Part shown: positions 19,001-28,408 of the stretch, one piece after another
How positions within the stretch are numbered: position 1 is the first letter of the stretch
Layout of the letters: the number at the start of each line of letters is the position of its first letter
Source of the DNA: Zelonia costaricensis
Lineage: Eukaryota; Euglenozoa; Kinetoplastea; Trypanosomatida; Trypanosomatidae
NCBI GenBank assembly: GCA_030849075.1
Contig: JASAOO010003335.1
Span: 1-43,296 of the forward strand
DNA length: 43,296 bases
Reading direction: 5' to 3'
The notes under the pieces: generated by a model
The model's input: the letters and a program-made list of their open reading frames with translations, nothing else
The model's database searches: none
Told to the model about the DNA's origin: nothing
Translations under genes and position numbers: made by a program

Positions 19001-19848
19001 TGCGCTCACCCGCTTCCCGGCAAGGTTCGGGATGAGAGCGGAATACGACTGGGCGAAACCAGAGAAAAAAAGGATAGTCAAAGTGTGTCAATGCAGTCGT
19101 CGACTTTTGGAACTGGAAGGGGGGGGGCACGGAGGCCAAACCGCACAAGAAAAGGGTGTCACGGCTTACACGGCCTTCGGGGCAAACACGTTGCCATCCA
19201 AGCGGAGCAGAACTGTTCTCGCGAGCATCGCAAGAGGCGGCAACGTTGCGACTCAAGGCACGCGCTCGACTCCTCGCTTAGGTATCGTTCACTTCTTCTC
19301 TTCTCTTCTTTTTGTTTTGTTGTTTGAGTAATGTGTGACCTTGACGGCGAGAGGAGATGGGTTCGGAAGTGTGAGTGCCTCAGGCGTCTGCACGTGCACA
19401 CATCCACTCACAGAGAGAGAGCGTGAGAGGTCCACGGGATAGGTGGCAGAATTCTCTTTTAACAGCGCTGGGACGCACGCGGTGGCACCTAACAACTGTC
19501 CCGCCTCTCCCCCCCCCCTCCCCCCTCCTCCCTCCCCACTTCCCGAACCCCTCCTTTCCATCTTTATGCGCACCAACCTACGAAGCTGTTGACACGTAAG
19601 TCGCGTTGCTGTTCTTTGTTTTTTTTTTGTTTCCGATGTGAGTGCGTCGGCATTCGCCACACCGCTGTCGGTGCACCTCGAGTGCCACCACGCTGAATAG
19701 GCGCGCGACCCGGTCGCAAGCAGAGGGGGGTGCTTCCTTTCCTCAACCTTCCACAGAGAAAGACGCACACTCTCTCACGGGTACCCGCGCTCCGCGGCCC
19801 CTGCCCTATCTCATCACGAGAGGGTTGCACTGCTTCGCCTCCCTCTGC

Positions 19849-21030
19849 TTACCGGGCACGCCGCTTCTTCACCGGCATGTTGCCCTTGTACGCCTTGGCC
19901 ATCGCCGGCGAACTGAAGATGGGCGCCGACTGCGCCTCGGAGGCGTGCTGCGGTGCCGGCGCTGCCGGAGCGGGGGCGGGCGCCGAGGCGGGACGCGGGG
20001 CCGCGGGGACCGGCGGTGCCTCGGCCGGCGGCTGCGGCGCCGGGGCCTCCTCGACAGCAGCGGTGGCGGCGGTCTCCGCTGTGGTGGGGGCGGCGGCGCC
20101 GGTCGCCTCACCCTCCGCGGCGAGCCTCGCCCGCTCCGCGCGGAAGCGCTGGCGCTTTACCTCACGAATGAGCTCCATCGTGTGCCGGATGTGGCGGGCG
20201 ATGTCCTCCACGCTGGCCATCCCGCCGACACCAATGTCGCCACACGCGAGCCGCTTGCTCACCGGCCCCACGACCTGGTACATGCACTCCCGCAGGGTGG
20301 CGGGCAGCGTGGCGACCGGCGCGGAAGCGGCGGCGCTCTCCTTCGCGGTGTCGGGGGCGGCAGCGTCGCGCCCGGGCGGCTGCTGCGGCTGCTCCTCGTT
20401 CATCATCTTCAACTCGCTGGCATTGCCCACCGTTGCAGGGCTGCCACTGCTGCCACTCATGGCCGACAGCGACGCGGCGATCATGGTTGACCAGGACGTC
20501 GTGCCGCGCACGTCGGCGTCGGAGTACCACTCCGCCATCTGATCGAGCTGCCTGCCGGTGATGGGGTGCATCCACATCGCCGTGTTCATCGCCGGGCACA
20601 CAATCACCGGCTTCTGCCGCACTTCCCACGCCCGCATGACACTCGAGACCAGGTTGTCGCACAGCCCGTTGGCGACCTTGGCGAGGGTGTTGGCATTGAG
20701 GGGGGCGATGACGACAAGGTCAGCCCAACGGCGCAGCTCGATGTGCACGACCGAGTCGTTCATCGCCTGCCACTCGCTCCACTCCTGCTCGTCCGTGATG
20801 ATGCTGTGGAAGGGGATGCCCGTCATGGAGGGCTGCGCGCGGCGCAGGAAGTGGAACGCCGCCTTCGTCGCGGCGATGCGGATGTTGCAGCGCTCCGTCG
20901 AGAGCTGGTCGAGCAGCAGCCCCGTCTTGACTGCCGCCACGCTGCCGGTGACGAGCAGCAGCAGGTGCACCGAGGGGTACTCCTCCTCGCTCGGCACCGT
21001 CCTGGCCAGCGGTGTAGCGGGCGATGACAT
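19849..21030 (-). CDS. PPCDC: Phosphopantothenoylcysteine decarboxylase (HFCD flavoprotein)
   Basis: A 393-residue member of the homo-oligomeric flavin-containing Cys decarboxylase family. It converts 4'-phosphopantothenoylcysteine to 4'-phosphopantetheine, the third step of CoA synthesis from pantothenate. The N-terminal strand LLLLVTGSVAAVKTG binds FMN. SVVHIELRRWADLVVIAPLN carries the catalytic His96 and an FMN-site pattern, CPAMNTAMW (145-153) is the substrate-clamping PxMNxxMW motif, and LACGDIGVGGMA holds the active-site Cys263. This matches eukaryotic PPCDC/Hal3 closely. Odd features: an ~80-residue Ser/Ala/Pro-rich insert between the PxMN and Cys loops, and a ~90-residue Ala/Pro tail ending in KKRRAR. 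Cytosolic location is inferred because no targeting signal is seen. The start is the first ATG in the frame. Confidence 0.9.
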   Translation of the reverse strand: MSSPATPLARTVPSEEEYPSVHLLLLVTGSVAAVKTGLLLDQLSTERCNIRIAATKAAFHFLRRAQPSMTGIPFHSIITDEQEWSEWQAMNDSVVHIELRRWADLVVIAPLNANTLAKVANGLCDNLVSSVMRAWEVRQKPVIVCPAMNTAMWMHPITGRQLDQMAEWYSDADVRGTTSWSTMIAASLSAMSGSSGSPATVGNASELKMMNEEQPQQPPGRDAAAPDTAKESAAASAPVATLPATLRECMYQVVGPVSKRLACGDIGVGGMASVEDIARHIRHTMELIREVKRQRFRAERARLAAEGEATGAAAPTTAETAATAAVEEAPAPQPPAEAPPVPAAPRPASAPAPAPAAPAPQHASEAQSAPIFSSPAMAKAYKGNMPVKKRRAR

Positions 21031-21041
21031 TCTTCTATTCG

Positions 21042-21072
21042 CTGCACGGGCGGGTGGGGGAGGGAGGGGGGG
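21042..21072 (-). promoter_or_regulatory. Candidate trans-splice acceptor, PPCDC gene
   Basis: On the minus strand CCCCCCCTCCCTCCCCCACCC (21072-21052, C/T only apart from one A) continues to CCGTGCAG with the AG at 21043-21042, 11 nt before the ATG. Upstream AGs near 21074 after another T-rich stretch are alternatives. Confidence 0.45.
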
Positions 21073-21201
21073 CACTGCACTGCCCGTTGGTGAGTAGAGC
21101 AGCAGAGACAAGAATAAGAGCGCCGGCGCGCACCTGAGAGAGGGGGGAGGGGAAGGAGACGGAAATGAGCGCTACCGCGTCTGTGGTAGTGCGAAGCGCG
21201 C

Positions 21202-21218
21202 GTGTGTGTGTGTGTGTG
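21202..21218. repeat. (GT)n microsatellite
   Basis: About eight GT units on the + strand, CA on the sense strand, in the presumed 3' UTR of the Rad17-like gene. Confidence 0.85.
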
Positions 21219-21985
21219 CTTGTGCTTGTGTTTTAAGGAGGTTGCGTGTGGGGAAGGAGGGAAAGGGGGGGGAGAGGGGCTCGCAAATGCAGCGTGTGCA
21301 GCCGAACTACAACACAGAAGCAGAAAGCAGCAATAAGAAGCGCAGCAGTCGTCGCTGCTCACGTAAAGCCGCGCAAGTGCGCGAAAGCAGCACGTGTTGG
21401 ACAAAGACAGGGCCGGGAAGGAAAAAAAATAGGGTGTCGTGTTCCTAGTGTCTTATGGTGTGGGTAATGACGGGTGTGCGGAATGAAGTTCTGTGGTGCG
21501 CGGCAGCCGCAACAGCAGCGGTGTCGGCGTGTGTGAGTCCATCGAGTCCAGAGGGGAAAGAAGGCAACGGAGTTGTGCGCAGATCTGTGTGCGTGGGTGA
21601 GTCTGAATCACTTTGTTTACTAGTCCAGAGCGCAACCGTGTCCATCCGCCAGGGCACTCGCACGAGGACAGCACGTGGCGCTTACACGTAGCAGCTGCAA
21701 TGCAAACCCTCACACGTGCACCGAGTCTACAGAGTGCTCTACGTCAAGGCAGAGCCCGCAGCGCAGAATGCAGCGCTAATGCGGGCGTCGTTTCTCTTTC
21801 CTGACACTCCTTGATTCTCTTGTTTTTTTTTTTGCTGTTTCCCTTGTTAACTTGTGAAGGTGTCTGTACACGTAAGTGGCGGAAGTGTGCGTGCGTGCGA
21901 GTGTGTGCGTGGTTGTTTGTATGTGTGTGTGTGTGTGCCGGATGCCCACGTCTCTGTGCGTGCGCGTCCATCGTGCACACGCAGC

Positions 21986-24900
21986 TTAACCGTCTTCGAA
22001 CTCTTCAATCTCGTCGACGTGCGCGGTGAAGGGGTCGACAGCGGCCCCCACCACGAGCCCCTCCGGCCCAACACCCGTGCCGTCGCTACCGAGCACGAAC
22101 AGCGCATCGCGCAGCTGTGCCTTTGCCGGGCTGTAGCCGCGCTGCAGAATTGCGAGCTGCAGCGGAGTGCACACCCGTCGTTGCGGAGGCGGCGGCGGCG
22201 ACGTCGGCTCCACCGTCGCCGCGGAGGTTGTCGACGCAAACCGGAAGACCGTCCGGCGCGGGACGGTTGCGGCAGCACCCGTGTCTGCGCTCGAGGGAGA
22301 CGGCGATGTCCGCGCGTGGTGGGTGGGCGGCTGCCCCGCCGCACTGCCTGGCCGCATCGCAGTGCTGAACACCAGCGACGCTGGAACACGCCCGAACGAC
22401 GCCACCGCGGGTGTCGGCGGCGGTGCCTGCGAGAGGGTGGAGAGAGGCAAGTGGACTGGCGCGGTCGGGGGATCGACGCCGAGGACGATGTACGGGGCCA
22501 GCGCGTAGTAGTCGAGCAGCGCGGCATCGGTGCTGCCGCAGCGCTGCAGCGCATCCGGTAGCCCCTCTCGCACAATGTCCACCTCTTCCGCTTGAATGCG
22601 CTGCGTGGCCTGGTCGGGGTTGCGCTCCTCGGCTGCCGCTACAGCACCGCCCGATGTGCTGGACGTGCGGCGGCGGCGCTGACCTCCACGACTCGCTGCG
22701 CCGGGGGCGTGGGCCGCGCTGTCGAGCCGGGCCATTGCCTGCTGCACCCACTCGAGCTCACTCAGCGGCACCGTGACCACGTCCCCGTCGGACGCGGCCC
22801 CGCGAGCCATCCAGTCGGCGCCATCCGCAGCGCGTTGACGCCGCCAGCGTCCGCCCATCATGCCCTCTGCGCCGGCGTCCCGCAGGCGCGGATAGGCGGA
22901 CCGCAGAAAGGGTGGCGGCTCCTGGGCCACAAAACCCGGCGGCGGACGCACCTCCCGGTGATTTGCGCAGTACGCCGCGTAGAAAGCGTGCAGCGCGACG
23001 ACGTCAAGCAGCCGCCCGGTGCTGCCCACGCTCTCGCCGGCGGTGGTGCGGTCTGCCAACTGCCGGCGCTCCCGCAGGGCCGCCGCACTGGGGGCCCCTG
23101 CGTAGCTGGCGCTCATCTCTGACGCTCGCAGCGCGTCCGCGTGGCTGACAGCGTCGGTGCAGGCGGCGCACGACGCGACCTGCTCGTCCGCGAAGTAGCG
23201 AACCTGATTGTTCGCGAGGTAGTCGAGGACCTTGCGCGGGGGGACGTTGAGGATGTCGAGCACCTCGTCCAGGCTGTACTTTTGGGTGAGGAGGCGGCCC
23301 ACGGCGTGCGAGAGGCCCAGGTACTCGTCCCGCGTCGTCGGCAGGACACTGCGCTGCGGCGGCTGGGACGGCGCGCTGGAGGAGGTCGGCGAGGCAGCCG
23401 GGGACGGCGAGCGCGGCCGCGCCGCACGACCACGATGGCCGCTGCTCCCTGACAGAGGGGCGCAGCGATCCGCCACCGCGTCCACCTGCCAGTCCGTGAG
23501 CGCCAGCAGGTCCGTCACGGGCGGCGGCGAAGAGAGCGCATGGGCGACGGCAGTGGGGCGCGGCCGCTTGCGTGACTCAAGAGGTCCTCCCCGTCCCTTC
23601 GTGTGCACGGAGGGTTGCGTCTGGTCTGCTCGACCCCTCAAAGGCGATGTCGCAGTCGAGGAGCTCGTCGACAAAGACGAGGAGGACGACGAGATCACCA
23701 CAACCTCCGCCGTGTCAATGGAGCCGCTGTCGTCTGCGTCGCCCTTGCTGTCGTCGTGCAGTGCACTGTGTGTGGCACGCGACTCCGCCGTGTCTGCCGC
23801 CGCCGCGCCGACTCCGCGGATGCCTGTGTCGGCGCCATCGCAGAGTTGGCGCGCCGCTGCGTCGGCGCCACCGAAACCGCCGTCGCGCCGCAGCGCGGCA
23901 CGGCGCGCCTCCAGTCGAGCCCAGAGGGACGCGGCGGCCTCGTCTATGCTTGCGTGGCCGCCGGACTGCGAGGCGCTGGACGTCGCCGTGAGCGACCGGG
24001 ACGGCGGGGGGCAGAGGCACGTCCACTGCACCTGCAAAAGGGCCTGCCGGATGTCGCCCTGGCTGCCCGCCGCGATGGCGTTGAGCGCGTCGACGTCGAT
24101 GAGGTCGTCGCACGCCGGCGACGGTGGGGTGCTCGGGGTGAGGGCATTGCGAGCCGCGCCACGCCTCGACTTCCTATTCTTGCTTGATGTCAGCGGTGGC
24201 ACTGGTGACGGCGTCAGCAGGAGGGCTGTGGGTGTCGGTGGCTGCCTCGTGCCCTGGGTAACGCGCTGCTGCGGCTGGGCACGCTGCTGTGCCTCGAGGC
24301 CCACGACCGTGCGCAGGCGCTTCCGCAGGTTGATCTCCGTAATCGCGGTGCAGTGAAACTGCTCCAGCGCCGGGCTCTGCAGGAACGCCACCGGGAAGGA
24401 CGTGTTGAGGTCGAGCTTGTCGTTGTGTGTGTCGTGCGTGGTGTGCACGAAGAAGACCAAGTTGCGCCGCAGGTGGTCCATCAAGCGCGCTGGTCGGACC
24501 GGCGACGAAGGCACAGGCGGCGACGACCAGATGTGCTGCATCTGAAGCTGCTGCGCTTCGCGCTGCGCAGCAGCGCGCAGGTCCTCGTACTCGCGCAGAA
24601 ACAAATGCGTGCAGTGGTGCAGCGCGTGAGAGGCCGGCTCGCCGTAGCACTTGACGATGTGCGCGTGGTGCATCACCGCGTTTGGAGGAGGTGACGATGC
24701 CAGACCCGACGCGGGGCCTCGCTGTACTCCGCCTCGTGGTGCGCTGCATGAAGCCACACCCGGTTCACCCGCAGCACCCCGCGGCGGCAACAACGGCAGC
24801 TCCGCACCGCTCGCCTGCCCTCGACACATCGTGAGCACACTTTGCAGATACTGCGCATAGGCGTGCACGGTGGCCTCACATGTGTGGAAGACGTGGTGGA

Positions 24901-25222
24901 CGGTGGGGTGTGGTTCCGCGTGGGGTGCCGGCGGCGTGGACACGGGTGTGCTGGAGGTGGCGCGTTGCGAGGAGGCAGCTGACTTTGTGACCGCGGCACT
25001 GGATGCGGCGGGTGGCACGTCTTCGCGCAGCAGCACCTTCAGCGACTCAAGCTTCCCGCATCCCGGCGGTCCGTAGAGCAGCGTCACGCGCGGCGGCACC
25101 ACAGCGGCGGTGGTGGTCGGCGGCTTGCGGGCCTGTTGGATAAGGCTGGAGAGGGCCACCGCCTTCTGACGACTCCACGCGAGGTCGGCCACCGTGCAGG
25201 GGGCGTAGACTTCATGGAGCAT
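21986..25222 (-). CDS. RAD17: Rad17/Rad24-like checkpoint clamp loader
   Basis: A 1078-residue protein. In the DNA-damage checkpoint Rad17, with RFC2-5, loads the 9-1-1 clamp. Visible family features are: N-terminal VYAPCTVADLAWSRQKAVAL, like the RFC/Rad17 lead-in; P-loop GPPGCGK (51-57); FHCTAITEINLRKRLRTVVG (~288-307), the AAA+ sensor/lid entry; ALNAIAAGSQGDIRQALLQ (~380-400), the lid; and RDEYLGLSHAVGRLLTQKYS with VLDYLANNQVRYFADE (~630-690), the Rad17-specific collar region. LLDYYALAPYI comes later and the protein ends DEIEEFEDG, resembling the conserved acidic Rad17 tail. Long Ser/Thr/Pro-rich inserts lie at ~400-630. Lys57 is followed by Leu-Glu rather than Thr/Ser, and no DExx Walker B is obvious (LFLREYED at ~206). 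The start is the first in-frame ATG, just after an acceptor. Confidence 0.75.
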   Translation of the reverse strand: MLHEVYAPCTVADLAWSRQKAVALSSLIQQARKPPTTTAAVVPPRVTLLYGPPGCGKLESLKVLLREDVPPAASSAAVTKSAASSQRATSSTPVSTPPAPHAEPHPTVHHVFHTCEATVHAYAQYLQSVLTMCRGQASGAELPLLPPRGAAGEPGVASCSAPRGGVQRGPASGLASSPPPNAVMHHAHIVKCYGEPASHALHHCTHLFLREYEDLRAAAQREAQQLQMQHIWSSPPVPSSPVRPARLMDHLRRNLVFFVHTTHDTHNDKLDLNTSFPVAFLQSPALEQFHCTAITEINLRKRLRTVVGLEAQQRAQPQQRVTQGTRQPPTPTALLLTPSPVPPLTSSKNRKSRRGAARNALTPSTPPSPACDDLIDVDALNAIAAGSQGDIRQALLQVQWTCLCPPPSRSLTATSSASQSGGHASIDEAAASLWARLEARRAALRRDGGFGGADAAARQLCDGADTGIRGVGAAAADTAESRATHSALHDDSKGDADDSGSIDTAEVVVISSSSSSLSTSSSTATSPLRGRADQTQPSVHTKGRGGPLESRKRPRPTAVAHALSSPPPVTDLLALTDWQVDAVADRCAPLSGSSGHRGRAARPRSPSPAASPTSSSAPSQPPQRSVLPTTRDEYLGLSHAVGRLLTQKYSLDEVLDILNVPPRKVLDYLANNQVRYFADEQVASCAACTDAVSHADALRASEMSASYAGAPSAAALRERRQLADRTTAGESVGSTGRLLDVVALHAFYAAYCANHREVRPPPGFVAQEPPPFLRSAYPRLRDAGAEGMMGGRWRRQRAADGADWMARGAASDGDVVTVPLSELEWVQQAMARLDSAAHAPGAASRGGQRRRRTSSTSGGAVAAAEERNPDQATQRIQAEEVDIVREGLPDALQRCGSTDAALLDYYALAPYIVLGVDPPTAPVHLPLSTLSQAPPPTPAVASFGRVPASLVFSTAMRPGSAAGQPPTHHARTSPSPSSADTGAAATVPRRTVFRFASTTSAATVEPTSPPPPPQRRVCTPLQLAILQRGYSPAKAQLRDALFVLGSDGTGVGPEGLVVGAAVDPFTAHVDEIEEFEDG

Positions 25223-25953
25223 CGAGGTCAAAGAGCGAGCGAGGCAGCCTCCATGTCGCGCTTCTTCGAGGCGTGTCTGTGTGTGTTTGCGGAGTGGGGC
25301 CGAGGGGAGAAGTGAAGGAAACGCTGAACGACGTAAGCGAGGATCGACACACGCTGGTGACCGCGTGAAGGAGCGAAACAAGAAAGGGGGCCTCAGACGA
25401 GCCGCCGGACCCTCTTGTGATGCCTCCAAACGGCCGCGTAGAGGATCGAGGCTGTGTGCGGCGGGGCACCAGACGCTATCTATGCCTTCGCGGTACGCAG
25501 GAGGCGCCGGTGCGTGTCTATGTGTGGCAAACAAAAGGGAAGGGGATCAGACGCACGGACAGTACTCGCGGCCCGCTCGCTATATCTGTGTGCGTGTGAG
25601 GGGGGAGGGGCAGGGGTGCAAAGCGTTCCGGTGCCAAACCAGCGCAAAGAAAATGAGGAAGCGACAAGAAAAGGTTTAGCGGGGCCGACGCTACTTGGAC
25701 AAGACGCATGGATCAGCATCATGGCGGTACGCGCGATGCTGTGCCTCGATGCCAACTCGCCGCGAGCCCGCTGGCACTTTGCGCACAAGAGACTCGAACA
25801 GAGGAAGTCAGCCAGCACTCCGCCTACGCCTGCATACACCCGCAGGCATTCCGCAGCTACCTTCATGCATGTTGTCTTCTTTTCGGTTCTCCACCCCGGA
25901 CGGCCACGCGCCAGCTGGTGTGCCTCTGCTTTCCCCCCCCCCTCCTCCTCGAC
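25223..25953. other. Intergenic region between RluA-type and Rad17-like genes
   Basis: No gene is supported. The + strand is purine-rich near 25300-25400 and 25640-25680, giving sense-strand pyrimidine tracts, with the Rad17-like acceptor near 25277. Confidence 0.65.
25277..25325 (-). promoter_or_regulatory. Candidate trans-splice acceptor, Rad17-like gene
   Basis: On the minus strand TTTCCTTCACTTCTCCCCTC is followed by the first AG in ACACAG at 25278-25277, giving a ~54-nt leader to the ATG at 25222. Confidence 0.5.
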
Positions 25954-27348
25954 TCACGGGAGATGCACCGCGACGTCTGGGAAGTTCGGGGCGGCCACAA
26001 ACTCCGTCCACTCCCCGTCCCCCTCCGACACGGAAGCGCCGCTCTGCTCCGCCAGCCCCAGCGTCTCGCGGCGCCGCTTCTTCTTCAGCGAGACCCGCTC
26101 CGTCTCACTCACCGGCCGCGTCACCGTGCCAGGGAGAAGCAGCCGCCACGCGTGCAGGTACATGCGCCGCACCCCGCCCACGGACCACGACCCCTCCTGG
26201 CCGGCCACACTCGGACACCAATCGAGGTCCGTGCAGTAGGCGGTGTCGCCCACAATTGGAAAGCCGACGGCGCGGCAGTGCACGCGAAGCTGATGACGGC
26301 GTCCCGTGTGCGGCGCAAGCAGGACGAGGGTGACCGGAAGCCGCCCTACACGACCCTCGTCAGAGGACAGAGACCTCTGCGCTGGGAGGCAAAGGAAGGT
26401 GCGCTGAAGCACGAGCAGACTTGTCCGTGCACGGCGGCTCTGCTCCGTCGTGGCGGCCATGCGAAACCGCGCCGCATCCGATGTGTCGTAGCCCACGGGG
26501 AGGTCGATGCACAGCGTTGATGCAGCGCGGGGCTGAGCAGCGGGGTCAGTGGCGGATGTTGCGTCGCCCGCGAGTGTGGCGTAGACGAGCTCCTCGATGG
26601 GGTTGACAGCTGGAGACGCCTCATGAGAATCATCGGGCGAGACGCATCCCGTTGGCGTAGGCGCTGCGTGAAAGGCGTGTACTGTGGCCTCTGCATCTGC
26701 ACTCTCCTGTGTCGCATGTCGGTGCGCCCTCGTTGGCGTCGTCGCACCGGTGGTGAAAGTGGTGGCGCCCGCGGACAACCCTGGGCGAGTGAGAAGGAGC
26801 CGGAAGTCAGACGCGTCCTCTTCCACGACGATACGGCCGAGCTGCTGCCAAGCTGCGTTGCACTGCGCCACCCACGCGGTGAAAGATGACGGCGCAGGGG
26901 ATGCCTTTTCTCCTGCGCCGTCGACGTCCCCGGATGCGTCGCGCGGGATGTGGCCATGCAGGAGTGCGAGGTAGTACTTGCGTGTGGTGCGCATCTCGAA
27001 GCAGTGCGCCAGCCGCGCTGCCATGTCCTTGGTGAAGGCGAGGCACAGGACACCGCTGGTGCTGTAGTCCAGCTGGTGCACAAACTTCAGCTGCTTCTTG
27101 CGCTTGCCCGCCTGCTGCATCCGCTCGTGTGCTTCGTCGAAGATGCCGCTGTCCTTCATGTGCTGGTGAACCAGCGACTCCACCGTGTTGCCGTACGCCG
27201 CGACATCGCCGTCCATCGGCACATCGAACGGCTTGTTCACCACGAGCATCTCCGCATTTGCAAAGATGATGTCAAGGCTGGGAACCGAGGAGGTAGCTGA
27301 GGGCGGCGCGGCAGCCCCGCTTGACGCGGACGCTTCCGTGCAGTCCAT
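25954..27348 (-). CDS. RluA-family RNA pseudouridine synthase, RPUSD1-like
   Basis: A 464-residue protein of the RluA/Rsu superfamily, which isomerises uridine to pseudouridine in RNA. Domain start: [21 protein letters not shown]. The catalytic motif is [14 protein letters not shown] (from His91, nucleophile Asp94). It has Gln where bacterial RluA enzymes have Arg (HRLD), a variant also typical of the animal RPUSD1 group. [14 protein letters not shown] follows, and [12 protein letters not shown] with [11 protein letters not shown] near residues 347-375 completes the fold. Between them (~185-340) lies a long Thr/Ala/His-rich insert. No S4 domain is seen. The RNA substrate cannot be told from sequence. 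The start is the first ATG; upstream the frame is open to a TTG at 27534, and this extension would read like a basic, Ser-rich presequence but lacks an ATG. Confidence 0.85.
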   Translation of the reverse strand: MDCTEASASSGAAAPPSATSSVPSLDIIFANAEMLVVNKPFDVPMDGDVAAYGNTVESLVHQHMKDSGIFDEAHERMQQAGKRKKQLKFVHQLDYSTSGVLCLAFTKDMAARLAHCFEMRTTRKYYLALLHGHIPRDASGDVDGAGEKASPAPSSFTAWVAQCNAAWQQLGRIVVEEDASDFRLLLTRPGLSAGATTFTTGATTPTRAHRHATQESADAEATVHAFHAAPTPTGCVSPDDSHEASPAVNPIEELVYATLAGDATSATDPAAQPRAASTLCIDLPVGYDTSDAARFRMAATTEQSRRARTSLLVLQRTFLCLPAQRSLSSDEGRVGRLPVTLVLLAPHTGRRHQLRVHCRAVGFPIVGDTAYCTDLDWCPSVAGQEGSWSVGGVRRMYLHAWRLLLPGTVTRPVSETERVSLKKKRRRETLGLAEQSGASVSEGDGEWTEFVAAPNFPDVAVHLP

Positions 27349-27356
27349 GCACGCGA

Positions 27357-27378
27357 CTTCACCAAAGGAAGAAAAGCG
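27357..27378 (-). promoter_or_regulatory. Candidate trans-splice acceptor, RluA-type gene
   Basis: On the minus strand CGCTTTTCTTCCTTTGGTGAAG has its AG at 27358-27357, 8 nt before the ATG. A second tract (27685-27664) further upstream would give a leader of ~300 nt. Confidence 0.4.
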
Positions 27379-28396
27379 TTGGTGGACCGGTGAATGATTG
27401 TGTGTCGCGCAGCATTGAGTGGGTGCGTGTGTGTGTGTGTGCCTGCGAGAGATGCGACTCACACTGCGCGCCGTCGATGATGCGAAAGCGAGTATCCGAT
27501 GCGAGGACGAGTGTGCGATTGCGAAGGACAGCAACGTGCGAGGGGAGGTTGGAAAGGGGCACTTGTTAGTGTGCTGTCCTTTTCTTTGCGCGCCTTTGCA
27601 CGAGTTTTCCTTCTTCGTTTTGGTTCAAGCGTCGTGCCAAGCTGTTGAGGGAGGCGTGTGTGGGGGATGAAGGAGAAAAGAAGCGAAAGAGCTCGCTTGT
27701 TGCGATTCGAGTCTGCAAGCCACGCGGCACAGGCGCGTGTGCAGATACAATGCACGCAGGGTTAGAGCAGCGAGAAGGTGACGTGGAAGATGGCAGAAGC
27801 GGGTTGTAGGACGTAAGCACGTGACTTGATCGCGCACTTTTTTCTTTTTTTTTCCAGAACGAGTCGAAAGCCTCTGGGGCGGTTCACGACGGCGTGCCGC
27901 TGGACTCAGCCGAGACTCGGTACACCCAACAGTGCCTTCTGCTACGTGGGCAGGAGTCGTTGCTGCTGTACGGCCATCGTCATTCTTTCGTTTGTTTCTC
28001 CAGTGCGCGGCTGTGCGCGTGGTGGACACGAGATGCGCAGAGGAAAAGGGGGAAAAAAGGTCACAGAACCGAACACTCGGAGATGAGAAGACGGAGCAAG
28101 ACGCGCACGGAACTGCAACCGAGGTGCGTGAATTCACACACACTCGCGTGCGGGTACGTAATCACACCAAAGGACGGGGTGTATAGGATCGCCCCCCGGG
28201 GGGTGCACCTGCAAGCCCGCCTTCTCCTCTCTGACAAAAAAAAAGGGGAAGCGCCGCTCAAGTGCACGGTGCCGTGCTTTGCATCTCTCTAGTGTCCGTC
28301 TTCTTTCTCTCCTTGCGTTTCTCTGTAGATGAAGCAGACAAGAGAAGCGGCCGCGCTGCGCACAACACACGTGGAGCTTGTCGGGGGAGGAGGGCA

Positions 28397-28408
28397 GGGG
28401 GGGGGGGG
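28397..28408. repeat. G12 homopolymer
   Basis: Twelve consecutive G on the + strand next to GGGGGAGGAGGG, so a C-run on the sense strand. It is potentially G-quadruplex forming on the antisense strand. Confidence 0.85.

Larger units (their letters stand above)
18552..19848. other. Intergenic region between PPCDC and AP-4 epsilon genes
   Basis: No gene is supported. It holds a CA repeat (18984-19000), purine-rich + strand near 18635-18695 (sense pyrimidine tract), and T/C-rich + strand near 19290-19325 and 19495-19565 (sense purine-rich). An A-rich sense run lies at 19632-19611, ~220 nt after the decarboxylase stop. Confidence 0.6.
21031..21985. other. Intergenic region between Rad17-like and PPCDC genes
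   Basis: No gene is seen. It contains TG repeats (21202-21218 and 21922-21937) and a long T-rich + strand run (21821-21850), A-rich on the sense strand, 136-165 nt after the Rad17-like stop codon. Confidence 0.65.

Noticed and set aside
18756..19256. A 166-codon minus-strand open frame between the AP-4 epsilon and PPCDC genes
   Set aside because: No domain, low-quality composition and position over splice/UTR signals. It would need its own acceptor and conservation evidence.
27349..27534. Mitochondrial-looking N-terminal extension of the RluA-type protein
   Set aside because: The extended frame begins at TTG with no ATG, includes a His-Thr run from a CA repeat, and contains the likely acceptor.
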